64,000 bases of DNA, taken from contig CACLFK010000002.1 in NCBI GenBank assembly GCA_902606105.1, positions 1 to 64,000 of the forward strand, given 5' to 3'. Both the position numbers and the translations under genes were made by a program. Below the pieces are notes generated by a model that saw only the letters and a program-made list of their open reading frames with translations, had not been told where the DNA came from and ran no database searches. Shown here one piece after another: positions 25,193-33,029 of this stretch (the first letter of the stretch is position 1; every line of letters begins with the position of its first letter). This DNA comes from an uncultured Pelagibacteraceae bacterium. GTDB lineage: Bacteria > Pseudomonadota > Alphaproteobacteria > Pelagibacterales > Pelagibacteraceae.

Positions 25193-26631
25193 TTTTGTTT
25201 AACAGTAACTGTTTGATTCAAAGATATTATTTTAATTAAATTTTTAGTACCATCTGTCCATTTGACTTCTACTTTAAAATTTTTTTCGTTTTTTCTAATC
25301 CCATAATGTGCCACAGGCTCCATTTGACACAAATACCCAGATCCAGCATCAATAGTCTTTGAATGTTTTCTTTGATTTGTAATTAACGTAACTGTTGCAC
25401 CTCTTGCTGGGGCTCCAAATTTATTAATAGGTTTAATTCTTAAATATTTGCTCTGTTTATCAACTTTTGCTTTATATAAAGTTAATGGCTGTTCTTTACT
25501 TTCACCACGAGAAATTAGTAATTCTAAAATACCATCATCATCAATGTCAGCAACTGCAGCTCCTGTGCCAAACCCAACAGGTTCAAGGCCTGTTTCCAGT
25601 ATTATTTCTTCAAAAGCTCCATTCTCTTTTATCCTAAATAACTTGTTAGGCTCAGCTATGTTATTCATGAAGACTTCGTCATAACCGTCATTATCAAAAT
25701 CAGCGGATATAATGGTTCGAATTCTTGAAGGTTTATCAAATTTACTGTTACCTATATCTTTAAATTGATTATCTTTTAAAACGTAAGCTCTGTGATAACC
25801 CTGCCAGTTCCCACTTATTATATCTAATCTTCCTCGATAAAGTATGTCTGATAGTGCAGTTCCTCTACCATTTTGGATCACATCATCTACTCGATAATCA
25901 AATGCAACGTCTTCAAAAATCCCATTGTCATTTTTCAAAAGAAAATTTGGACCTCTTTCATTTGCCGCAAAAATATCAGATCTATCTGTTAAAATATGCC
26001 CTGAAACAACTGCCCTTCCACCTGTAACCTTATCTAAATTTAAACTAACTGATTTGTCCTTAATCTTTTTATCTTCAATTTCATAAAACCTTGTTGGTCC
26101 ACCATAATTTGATACATAAAAACCATATTCTCCATTACCTTTCCTGTCCACACAAGCAACGGATCTACCTGCTGTTAAATTTAAATCCTCTTTATTTTTT
26201 TCAATTTCAAACATGTCTAAAAACTTATTTCCTTCTAAATCTATAAGTCTGTCTGAATATTTTTTTATTCCACTATATGTATCTGTGTTAAGAAAATATA
26301 TTTCTTCATAACCATCTCTATCAACATCACATGCTGCAACACCTATAGTTTTTCTAGATTCGTCAGAAAATATATTTTGATTAGCAATATTAATTAATAT
26401 TCCATTATCATATGATAAAGCTAAATTAGGATAACCAAATCCTGTAACTATAAATTCATATTTTCCATTTTGATTTATATCGGCAACAGAAATGCCATAA
26501 CTAAGTCTTTTTGGATTATCTACAATTTTATCAGTTATATCCTCAAAAAAATCAGCGTTAACAATGTTGGGTATTATTAAAATTGTTAAAATTATTATTT
26601 TATTTAAAAAATTAGACATCTTACTTTTCAT
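25189..26631 (-). CDS. FG-GAP/VCBS repeat protein with C-terminal ASPIC/UnbV (CRTAC1-like) domain
   Basis: A 480-residue secreted protein with a signal peptide. Repeats of about 50-60 residues carry calcium-binding loops such as DINQNGKYEF, DVDRDGYEEI, DFDNDGYDEV and DIDDDGILEL, the pattern of an integrin-alpha-like beta-propeller. The C-terminus (about 400-480, GAPARGATVTLI and VEVKWTDGTKN) matches the ASPIC/UnbV domain found in CRTAC1-type proteins. Likely a periplasmic or surface adhesion or binding protein. It overlaps the DUF4174 gene by 11 bases and the cysteine-rich gene by 4. Confidence 0.85.
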   Translation of the reverse strand: MKSKMSNFLNKIIILTILIIPNIVNADFFEDITDKIVDNPKRLSYGISVADINQNGKYEFIVTGFGYPNLALSYDNGILINIANQNIFSDESRKTIGVAACDVDRDGYEEIYFLNTDTYSGIKKYSDRLIDLEGNKFLDMFEIEKNKEDLNLTAGRSVACVDRKGNGEYGFYVSNYGGPTRFYEIEDKKIKDKSVSLNLDKVTGGRAVVSGHILTDRSDIFAANERGPNFLLKNDNGIFEDVAFDYRVDDVIQNGRGTALSDILYRGRLDIISGNWQGYHRAYVLKDNQFKDIGNSKFDKPSRIRTIISADFDNDGYDEVFMNNIAEPNKLFRIKENGAFEEIILETGLEPVGFGTGAAVADIDDDGILELLISRGESKEQPLTLYKAKVDKQSKYLRIKPINKFGAPARGATVTLITNQRKHSKTIDAGSGYLCQMEPVAHYGIRKNEKNFKVEVKWTDGTKNLIKIISLNQTVTVKQK

Positions 26632-27154
26632 TTTTTTTTCTATTATATTTTTTCAACCAATGGTCAAATACTTTTATAGCACCACCCATGTCTTTAGTTT
26701 TATTTGGATGATTTTTAGCTCTACCGAGCATGGTCGAAACTACATTTACTTGATACTTCGTAGATCTATTTTTAATTGTATTAATTGTGAATAGAGCCTT
26801 TTCTTTATTTTTAAATCCCAATCCATGCGTTGTGGTTTTAGGATTATAATCAGAATATAAAGATAGGTTAATTGGTTTAATTTTTTTACCTAATGGCATC
26901 TTGTCAATTATTTGGAAAACTAGTTTGGGCTTTAAATCATTCATTATTTTTTTTGATTTTCCGTCAAAACCAATAAGATTAATTGAAAAAGTTTTGTTTT
27001 TATCTGATTTGGAAATCAATTTTACATATCTTTTATGGAATTCCTTAATCTTGCTTTGATATATTTTTTTTACCTTTTGATATGACTGGTCTTTAAAATT
27101 TGGTGTAATTACAAGCAAAATTCTACTTTTCCATTTATATTTTTCCAAATTCAT
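26621..27154 (-). CDS. DUF4174-like protein with an extra conserved-looking C-terminal domain
   Basis: A 177-residue protein. Residues 5-90 fit DUF4174: KWKSRILLVITPN, then IGFDGKSKK (61-69) and the hallmark IDKMPLGKK (83-91); this domain is thioredoxin-like in predicted fold but has no CxxC. Residues 105-170 (TTTHGLGFKNKEKAL, then VVSTMLGRAKNHPNKT) form a second, compact helical region I do not recognise. There is no signal peptide, unlike many DUF4174 proteins. It begins 2 bases after the DUF2256 gene and overlaps the FG-GAP gene by 11 bases. Confidence 0.65.
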   Translation of the reverse strand: MNLEKYKWKSRILLVITPNFKDQSYQKVKKIYQSKIKEFHKRYVKLISKSDKNKTFSINLIGFDGKSKKIMNDLKPKLVFQIIDKMPLGKKIKPINLSLYSDYNPKTTTHGLGFKNKEKALFTINTIKNRSTKYQVNVVSTMLGRAKNHPNKTKDMGGAIKVFDHWLKKYNRKKNEK

Positions 27155-27156
27155 AT

Positions 27157-27288
27157 TTAAATTTTTTTATTAGAACACCTTTTTGAGCAATATTTGACTT
27201 TTTCCCAGTTCAATTTCCATTTTTTTCTCCACTTAAATGGTCTTTGACAAACTATACAAATTTTAGACGGCAGATTTTCCTTCTTCAC
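27157..27288 (-). CDS. DUF2256 mini-protein (43 aa, Cys4 zinc-ribbon-like)
   Basis: A 43-residue protein beginning with GTG whose G is shared with the TAG stop of the photolyase-like gene. It has the complete DUF2256 pattern: [14 protein letters not shown] and VKYCSKRC, with Cys11, Cys14, Cys34 and Cys38 positioned to bind one zinc. DUF2256 genes are often found beside photolyase-related genes, and here the pair is translationally coupled. Function is unknown; a nucleic-acid or protein-binding accessory of the photolyase is an inference. Confidence 0.85.
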   Translation of the reverse strand: MKKENLPSKICIVCQRPFKWRKKWKLNWEKVKYCSKRCSNKKI

Positions 27289-28778
27289 TATGCGGTATTT
27301 TCTTTAATAAATTTTTCAGCTTCAGATAAAATTAATTTTTTTCTATCTAGTTTCATTTTATCAAATATCCTTACCATCATTGATAAACGTGGATTTTTTA
27401 AAAAAAATTTTCTATTTTTGTCTATAAATCTCCAATAAAGTCCATCCATTGTATTGCACCACTCTCCTTTTTTAAAATCCATCATTTTCATAAAATAAGC
27501 GGATCCGCATATATAAGGTTTGGTCGCAAAAATTCCTCCATCACTAAACAGTCCCATCCCGTAAACGTTTGGAACCATTACCCAATCAGATGAGTCTACA
27601 AACATTTCCATAAACCATTTGTAAACAATTGTAGGTTTGATCTCACACAGGTTCATAATATTGGATAAAATCATTAATCTTTCTATATGATGTGACCAAC
27701 CATAATGGACAGCATTTTTAATCGCATAATCTAATGGAGGAAGACCTGTATTACCTTCGTACCAAGAATTTTTCATTTTTCTATTTTGTTTAAAGAAATT
27801 TCCAGTTTCCATTTCTTTTGAATAACCTTGGTAAATTCCTCGCATGAATTCTCTCCAACCAATTAACTGACGAATATAGCCCTCAAGAGAATTCATTCTA
27901 ATTTTATTTTTTTTGTGAAACTCTAAAACTTTTTGAATTATAAATTCGGGCGTTATCAATCCAAGATTGATATAGGGACTTAGAGCACTATGAAAAAGAA
28001 TATTGTCTTTTTGATCTACAGCATCTTCATAGTCACCAAATAAATTTGATTTCTCTTTAATGAAAAAATTCAAAAGTTTAACAATATCATCATATTCTGT
28101 TGCAAACCAAAAATGATCTGTACTACCTGGATGATCTTTGAATAATTTTTCAATAATAGGTTTTAATTTTTTTGTGTGATTTGTTTCTTTAATTTTAGGA
28201 AATTTGGGTATTGAAATATCTTTGGGTAATTTATTTCTATTATCTTCATCAAAACTCCACTTACCACCGATAGGATTGCCGTCAGAACCCATTAATATTC
28301 CAGATTTTTTTCTCACCTCTTTGTAGAAGGTTGCCATAAATGGTTTTTTTGAGTTTCCCAAATATTTTTTAAATTCCTCACGAGAATTTAAAAACATTGG
28401 TGTTTGTATGATATTCCATTCAATCTTTTCCTTTTTAAAAAACATGGAAATCTTTTGTTCAAAGGGTTTATCTTCTATCTCAAAGCTAGAAACTTCTTTG
28501 ATTTTTTTTTGGGTAATAATTTTTTTTAATTTTTTTAAATAATCTTCACTAAATTCTTTGTGCTCAATTTTTGAATATTCTAATTTAAATTTATTTTTCT
28601 TAAGACTATCTGCATAGGACCGCATAGAGGATAGAAACAATAGAATTTTTTGTTTGTGGTGTTTTTCATAGGTGCATAAACCTTTGTCTTCTGCCATAAA
28701 GAACTCATGGTCTTTTTTGAAGCGGTCTATGTATTTTGTTGGAAATAATTGATTACCAAGTATAAAAAATAACTTCAT
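27288..28778 (-). CDS. Cryptochrome/photolyase family protein (deoxyribodipyrimidine photolyase-related)
   Basis: A 496-residue flavoprotein of the photolyase-related (DPRP, PhrB-like) branch. The N-terminus has [10 protein letters not shown] and the link [19 protein letters not shown]; the FAD domain has [26 protein letters not shown] and [14 protein letters not shown]. Only four cysteines are present (in [21 protein letters not shown] and EWCNTMD), and the CxxC pair that binds the iron-sulfur cluster in PhrB is absent from [13 protein letters not shown]. It is therefore probably a cluster-free relative. First gene of a five-gene operon; divergent from an SDR gene only 27 bases away. Confidence 0.87.
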   Translation of the reverse strand: MKLFFILGNQLFPTKYIDRFKKDHEFFMAEDKGLCTYEKHHKQKILLFLSSMRSYADSLKKNKFKLEYSKIEHKEFSEDYLKKLKKIITQKKIKEVSSFEIEDKPFEQKISMFFKKEKIEWNIIQTPMFLNSREEFKKYLGNSKKPFMATFYKEVRKKSGILMGSDGNPIGGKWSFDEDNRNKLPKDISIPKFPKIKETNHTKKLKPIIEKLFKDHPGSTDHFWFATEYDDIVKLLNFFIKEKSNLFGDYEDAVDQKDNILFHSALSPYINLGLITPEFIIQKVLEFHKKNKIRMNSLEGYIRQLIGWREFMRGIYQGYSKEMETGNFFKQNRKMKNSWYEGNTGLPPLDYAIKNAVHYGWSHHIERLMILSNIMNLCEIKPTIVYKWFMEMFVDSSDWVMVPNVYGMGLFSDGGIFATKPYICGSAYFMKMMDFKKGEWCNTMDGLYWRFIDKNRKFFLKNPRLSMMVRIFDKMKLDRKKLILSEAEKFIKENTA

Positions 28779-28805
28779 GGTTAAATATAACTAATAAAAA
28801 TTTTT

Positions 28806-29516
28806 ATGTCAGAAAAATATCTCATTTTTGGTGCGACAGGATCTATTGGTTCTAACCTATCAGAACAATTAAAAAATTCTGGTAATGACATTCATTTAGT
28901 CGCAAGGAACGAAAGTGAAGTAAGCGCTATTGCAGACAAACTGAAATGTTCATTTACAGTTGCTGACGTTTTAGAAGAGGGCTTTATAGAAAAAGTCAAA
29001 GCTGATGTGGCAGAAATAAAAGGGATTGCTTACTGCGTTGGTTCAATTGATTTAAAACCTCTACGAATGGTAAAAGAAGAAGATTTTAATAAATGCATGA
29101 AGCTTAATTTATATTCAGCTGTTGAAGCAATCAAAGGATATCAAGAGAGTTTAAAAAAGAACAAAGGTTCAATTGTTTTATTTTCAACTGTCGCTGCACA
29201 AAGAGGTTTTACTAATCATGCTATCATTGCATCTACAAAAGCAGCTGTTGAAGGTTTAACAGTTTCTCTTGCTGCAGAATTTGCTCCTCACATTAGAGTA
29301 AACTGTGTTGCTCCAAGTTTAACAAAATCTAAAATTGCTGAACCCATGTTAAAAAATACAGCGATAGCAGAAGGTATCGCAAAGGCTCATCCTTTAAAAA
29401 GGTTAGGTGAAGGTAAAGACTCAGCTTCACTAGCTAAATTTTTAATTACTGATGATAGTTCTTGGGTCACAGGTCAAATAATTGCTGTTGATGGTGGTAG
29501 ATCTAAACTTTCATAA
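28806..29516 (+). CDS. Short-chain dehydrogenase/reductase (SDR), atypical active site
   Basis: A 236-residue Rossmann-fold protein. The nucleotide motif is GATGSIGS (9-16), followed by NAG-equivalent CVGS (77-80), Ser127 (LFSTVA), and Lys145 in NHAIIASTKAAVEGL. In the classical SDR active site the residue four before lysine is tyrosine; here it is Ile141. The C-terminus (VTGQIIAVDGG) is normal. Catalysis must differ, or the protein is a sensor or binding relative. It lies head to head with the photolyase-like gene and 1 base before the sugar dehydrogenase start. Confidence 0.85.
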   Translation: MSEKYLIFGATGSIGSNLSEQLKNSGNDIHLVARNESEVSAIADKLKCSFTVADVLEEGFIEKVKADVAEIKGIAYCVGSIDLKPLRMVKEEDFNKCMKLNLYSAVEAIKGYQESLKKNKGSIVLFSTVAAQRGFTNHAIIASTKAAVEGLTVSLAAEFAPHIRVNCVAPSLTKSKIAEPMLKNTAIAEGIAKAHPLKRLGEGKDSASLAKFLITDDSSWVTGQIIAVDGGRSKLS

Positions 29517-29517
29517 A

Positions 29518-30582
29518 GTGATTAGATTTTTTTTATCTATATTTTTTTTTACTTTTATATATTCAAATAGTTTTTCAGCAAATTTAAAATTTGAAAAAAT
29601 TGCCAATCTTAAAGATCCATGGGGCTTATCTTTTATTAGTGAAGATGAAATAATAGTTACTGAAAAAAGTGGGAAAATAAGAATTGCAAATGTTGTCACA
29701 AAAGAAATATTAGAGGTTAAACATAATTTAAATTTTTTAGAATATGGTCAGGGAGGATTGTTAGATATTATTTATCAAAACGATACTGTTTGGATTTCTT
29801 ATACTGAGAATAGAGTTAATTGGAAAACCAGCACCTCAATTGCAAAAGCAAAATTAAATAAACAAGAATTAAATTTTAAAAATATCTTTCAAGCCGACCC
29901 ACCAATAGATTCTGGATATCATTTTGGATCAAGACTGGCTATTAAAGATAATTATTTATTCGCGTCTGCTGGTGAAAGAGGACAAGGTATGATTGCACAA
30001 GATCCAACTAAACATCCAGGCAGTATTATAAGAATACACTTGGATGGAAGTATACCTAAAGATAATCCTAAGTTTGAGGGAAAATCAGATTGGCTGCCAG
30101 AAATATATCAAATAGGTATTAGAAACCCTCAAGGTTTAACCTTGTCACCTTATGATGGAAAAATTTATATGAGTAATCATGGCGCTAAAGGAGGTGACTG
30201 GTTTGGTGAAGCAAAAAAAGGTGAAAATTATGGATGGAAAATTTTAGGCTGGGGTGGAACAAATTATTCAGGAAGCAAAATCGGACCAAAATGGAAGCCT
30301 GGTTTTACAAAAGCTATTAAATATTGGGTTCCTTCAATTGCAACCAGCGCTATCACAATTTACAAAGGTTTAGAATTTAAAGAATGGAATGGTCTTGCTT
30401 TAGTAACTTCTTTAAAAGATAAATCATTAAGAGCAATTAATTTTTCTGATCTATCTAATGTTAAAGAAAATGTAGTCTTTAAAGATAAAATTGGAAGACT
30501 AAGAGACATTCAAGTACACCCTAAAAATGGTAAAATTTATTTTTTAGCAGGTGATAATTTGTGGTTAATGGAGAAAAATTAA
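29518..30582 (+). CDS. PQQ-dependent soluble aldose sugar dehydrogenase (GSDH/YliI family)
   Basis: A 354-residue secreted beta-propeller protein. The start is a GTG one base after the SDR stop, giving a proper signal peptide (VIRFFLSIFFFTFIYSNSFSA); an upstream in-frame TTG would lie inside the SDR gene. Family motifs include DPWGLSF, GGLLDI, GSRLAIKDNYLFASAGERG, HPGSIIRIHLDG and IGIRNPQGLTL. Members oxidise aldoses in the periplasm with PQQ. No PQQ-synthesis genes are in the window. It shares a TTAA stop with the convergent TauD-like gene. Confidence 0.85.
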   Translation: MIRFFLSIFFFTFIYSNSFSANLKFEKIANLKDPWGLSFISEDEIIVTEKSGKIRIANVVTKEILEVKHNLNFLEYGQGGLLDIIYQNDTVWISYTENRVNWKTSTSIAKAKLNKQELNFKNIFQADPPIDSGYHFGSRLAIKDNYLFASAGERGQGMIAQDPTKHPGSIIRIHLDGSIPKDNPKFEGKSDWLPEIYQIGIRNPQGLTLSPYDGKIYMSNHGAKGGDWFGEAKKGENYGWKILGWGGTNYSGSKIGPKWKPGFTKAIKYWVPSIATSAITIYKGLEFKEWNGLALVTSLKDKSLRAINFSDLSNVKENVVFKDKIGRLRDIQVHPKNGKIYFLAGDNLWLMEKN

Positions 30583-31370
30583 AGAATTGTTATTCTGTGC
30601 ATAATTCTATTACCTTTAAAAGGTGTTGCTTGATGTAACATGGATCTATTATCCCAAATCGCTAATTGATTTTTTTCCCATTCCAATGAGTGTTGAAATT
30701 TTTTTTTAATTTGGTGTTTGAATAATTTTTTTTTTAAATCAATTGAATTTTTTATTTTTGGCTGAAATCCAACTAGATGACCTGGACTAGAGTAAATTGC
30801 ATAATTTGTGCTAATTTTTCGTATAATTTTATGGGTAGATTTTAATTCTTTTATTTTCTTACCTTTCTCTTTAACTCTCTCTTTTGTTGTAATTGAAATA
30901 GGTCCTTCTGAGGAATAAACTCCTTTTAAACTTGATAACTTTCGTTTCATAGATTTTTTTAAATCTTTAAAAGCATAATATTGCGAACAAAACTCTGTAT
31001 TTGCTTTTCCTTTTTTGGGAACTAATTTTGATAACAACATAGTAAATCTTGGTGGTTTTTTTGTATAAATAGAATCTGTATGAAACTGTTCCCCAAAACT
31101 TGGTCCTTTATCCGTTATTTTTCTTTGAACCACAGTTATTTGAGGATATTTTTTGTTTAATCCTTTTAATCTTGGATAGTCTGCTAGCTTTCCAAAATTT
31201 TTAGCAAACTCTATATAAAGTTTGGAAGAAAGATTTTGTTTTCTAAAAAAAATCATCCCATATTTACTTAAAGCATTGACAATAGTTTTGAAATTTTTCT
31301 CTGAAAGTTTTTGAAGATCAGTATCAATCTCGGCCCCAATATTATTTTTATTAGGAATAATTCTTAACAT
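30579..31370 (-). CDS. TauD/TfdA-family Fe(II)/2-oxoglutarate dioxygenase
   Basis: A 263-residue dioxygenase. The metal triad is His97-x-Asp99 in EQFHTDSIY and His246 in DNRSMLHQATPF, and Arg259 in HRITIL would bind 2-oxoglutarate. The family includes taurine and other sulfonate or quaternary-amine oxygenases; the substrate here is not readable. It is the last gene of a long minus-strand run from hemC and lies 1 base after the SHOCT protein gene. Confidence 0.87.
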   Translation of the reverse strand: MLRIIPNKNNIGAEIDTDLQKLSEKNFKTIVNALSKYGMIFFRKQNLSSKLYIEFAKNFGKLADYPRLKGLNKKYPQITVVQRKITDKGPSFGEQFHTDSIYTKKPPRFTMLLSKLVPKKGKANTEFCSQYYAFKDLKKSMKRKLSSLKGVYSSEGPISITTKERVKEKGKKIKELKSTHKIIRKISTNYAIYSSPGHLVGFQPKIKNSIDLKKKLFKHQIKKKFQHSLEWEKNQLAIWDNRSMLHQATPFKGNRIMHRITIL

Positions 31371-31371
31371 C

Positions 31372-31638
31372 TTAAGTGTTTAGTAATTTACTTTTTGCTT
31401 TCTCAAACTCTTCTTGAGTAAGCACTCCACTTTCACGCAAACTATTTAATTTTACTAATTCGTCACTTAGTGAACTATTATCATTTGATATAGTTGTTTT
31501 GGTTTCCTCTTCTACTTCCTCTTTTTCAGCTCTGTTAGCTTCTTTAGCATTAAATCCATTCATAATTGCCATTCCACCTAAATATAGAACGTAAGCCATG
31601 ATGGGAATTACTAACCCAAAAAAAATTATTTTTTCCAT
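31372..31638 (-). CDS. Small membrane-anchored SHOCT-domain protein
   Basis: An 88-residue protein with one N-terminal membrane helix (about 5-25), an acidic linker rich in Glu (residues 36-48), and a C-terminal SHOCT motif ELVKLNSLRESGVLTQEEF followed by EKAKSKLL. SHOCT is a short oligomerisation or regulatory helix pair with no catalytic activity. It lies 3 bases after another small membrane protein and 1 base before the TauD-like gene. Confidence 0.8.
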   Translation of the reverse strand: MEKIIFFGLVIPIMAYVLYLGGMAIMNGFNAKEANRAEKEEVEEETKTTISNDNSSLSDELVKLNSLRESGVLTQEEFEKAKSKLLNT

Positions 31639-31641
31639 AAA

Positions 31642-31845
31642 TTAATCTTCATCTTCCTCTCTCCATTTTTTTTCATACAATAAGTAAGCTGCATAGATTA
31701 CTGAAAAAGTACCTACTATCATTCCATAATCAAACCCTGTTTGCTGATCGTAAAGGTACCAACCAAGTTGAGTGGCTCCAATTGTTGGAAAAGTTAGTAA
31801 AAGAAAAATTATGGCAATCCTATAGGGATACTTTGGTTTTTTCAT
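31642..31845 (-). CDS. Small two-helix membrane protein (67 aa)
   Basis: A 67-residue protein with two hydrophobic segments (about 8-24 and 37-56) and a charged C-terminus KKWREEDED. I recognise no family. It is packed between folD and the SHOCT gene on the same strand with 3- and 37-base gaps, so it is likely expressed, but its role is unknown. Confidence 0.65.
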   Translation of the reverse strand: MKKPKYPYRIAIIFLLLTFPTIGATQLGWYLYDQQTGFDYGMIVGTFSVIYAAYLLYEKKWREEDED

Positions 31846-31882
31846 AACTTAGAGTAACAGAATAAATTGTGAGATTTAATCG

Positions 31883-32728
31883 CTAAATTTGCGATCTTTT
31901 GAAACACTCTATTGTATTTTTCAATAAACAAGCGATTGTCATTGGGCCTACACCACCAGGAACTGGTGTTAATGCTTTTGCATTTTTAGAAACTTCATCA
32001 AAATCCACATCCCCTACAATACCTTTATCAGTTTTATTAATACCAACATCAATAACAATAGTATCTCTTTTAACCCAGTCACCTTTGACAAGTTCTGGGA
32101 TTCCAACTGCAGCTACTATTATATCTGCCTCTAAACATTCTGCTTTCAGGTCTTTAGTTTTCGAATGAGTTATTGTCACTGTGCAATTTTCTTTTAAAAG
32201 AAGTTGCGTCATTGGCTTTCCATTTAAATTTGATCTTCCAACTATTACTGCTTTTTTTCCATTTAAATTAGGTTCAACTTTTTTGATTAATAAATAGCAA
32301 CCTAAAGGAGTACATGGCACTGAACTTTCATATCCAGAGGAAAGATTTCCTACATTCATTGGATGAAAACCATCAACATCTTTTGAAGGTAAAATAGTTT
32401 CAATAACTTTTTGTTTATCAATATGTTTCGGGAGTGGTAGCTGAACTAATATTCCTGAAACTGTTTCATCTTTATTTAATTCTTTAATTTTTTCTAATAC
32501 TGTTTTTTCCTCAACTGAGTCTGGATACTTTATAACTTCAGATTTTAAGCCAACCTCATTGGCTGATTTTTCTTTATTACGTACATAAATTTGGCTTGGA
32601 GTTAAATCTCCTATCAGGATAACTGTTAAACCTGGCACTTTATTATATTTAGCTTTTAATCCTGTGACTTCATGCCTAAGCTCTTCTCTTAACTCTGCAG
32701 CAGCTTTCTTTCCGTCTATTAAAATCAT
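31883..32728 (-). CDS. folD: Bifunctional methylenetetrahydrofolate dehydrogenase/cyclohydrolase
   Basis: A 281-residue cytoplasmic enzyme that converts 5,10-methylene-THF to 10-formyl-THF in two steps with NADP. Signature parts are GDLTPSQIYVRNKEKS (substrate Tyr and catalytic Lys), GILVQLPLPKHID, KDVDGFHPMNVG, PCTPLG and VGRSNLNGKPM for the dinucleotide. Length is typical. It supplies one-carbon units for purines (purH is also in the window) and formyl-Met. Confidence 0.97.
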   Translation of the reverse strand: MILIDGKKAAAELREELRHEVTGLKAKYNKVPGLTVILIGDLTPSQIYVRNKEKSANEVGLKSEVIKYPDSVEEKTVLEKIKELNKDETVSGILVQLPLPKHIDKQKVIETILPSKDVDGFHPMNVGNLSSGYESSVPCTPLGCYLLIKKVEPNLNGKKAVIVGRSNLNGKPMTQLLLKENCTVTITHSKTKDLKAECLEADIIVAAVGIPELVKGDWVKRDTIVIDVGINKTDKGIVGDVDFDEVSKNAKALTPVPGGVGPMTIACLLKNTIECFKRSQI

Positions 32729-32738
32729 TTTTATCTTT

Positions 32739-33029
32739 TTAAAAAATCATTGGCGCGATGTAGAGCTTCATACACATTTCAATAAACCAAATCAATAGTA
32801 GAAGAATTATAGGCGAGATGTCCAAAGAACCTAGATTAGGTATAAAACGTCTGATTTTGTTTAATATTGGATCTGTAAGCCTATAGCTTAATTCTAAAAT
32901 AGAATAAACAAATCTGTTTTGGGTATTTAAAACGTTAAAAGCAATTAACCAGCTAACAATAACGTTAGCAATTACAACGTAGGAATAAAGTTTTAAAATT
33001 TGTAAAACTAAATAAAAAATTGCTATCAT
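32739..33029 (-). CDS. yggT: YggT family membrane protein
   Basis: A 96-residue protein with two hydrophobic regions and the YggT pattern: VIVSWLIAFNVLN, then LTDPILNKIRRFIPNLGSLD and a C-terminal hydrophobic stretch ISPIILLLLIWFIEM. Family members act in osmotic-shock tolerance or membrane protein distribution, without a settled mechanism. Its ATG overlaps the end of the MscS gene by 4 bases, an interesting link to osmotic response. Confidence 0.88.
   Translation of the reverse strand: MIAIFYLVLQILKLYSYVVIANVIVSWLIAFNVLNTQNRFVYSILELSYRLTDPILNKIRRFIPNLGSLDISPIILLLLIWFIEMCMKLYIAPMIF

Noticed and set aside
27244..27438. A plus-strand frame over the photolyase-DUF2256 junction
   Set aside because: The minus-strand frames there carry clear family motifs, so the plus-strand frame is a shadow.
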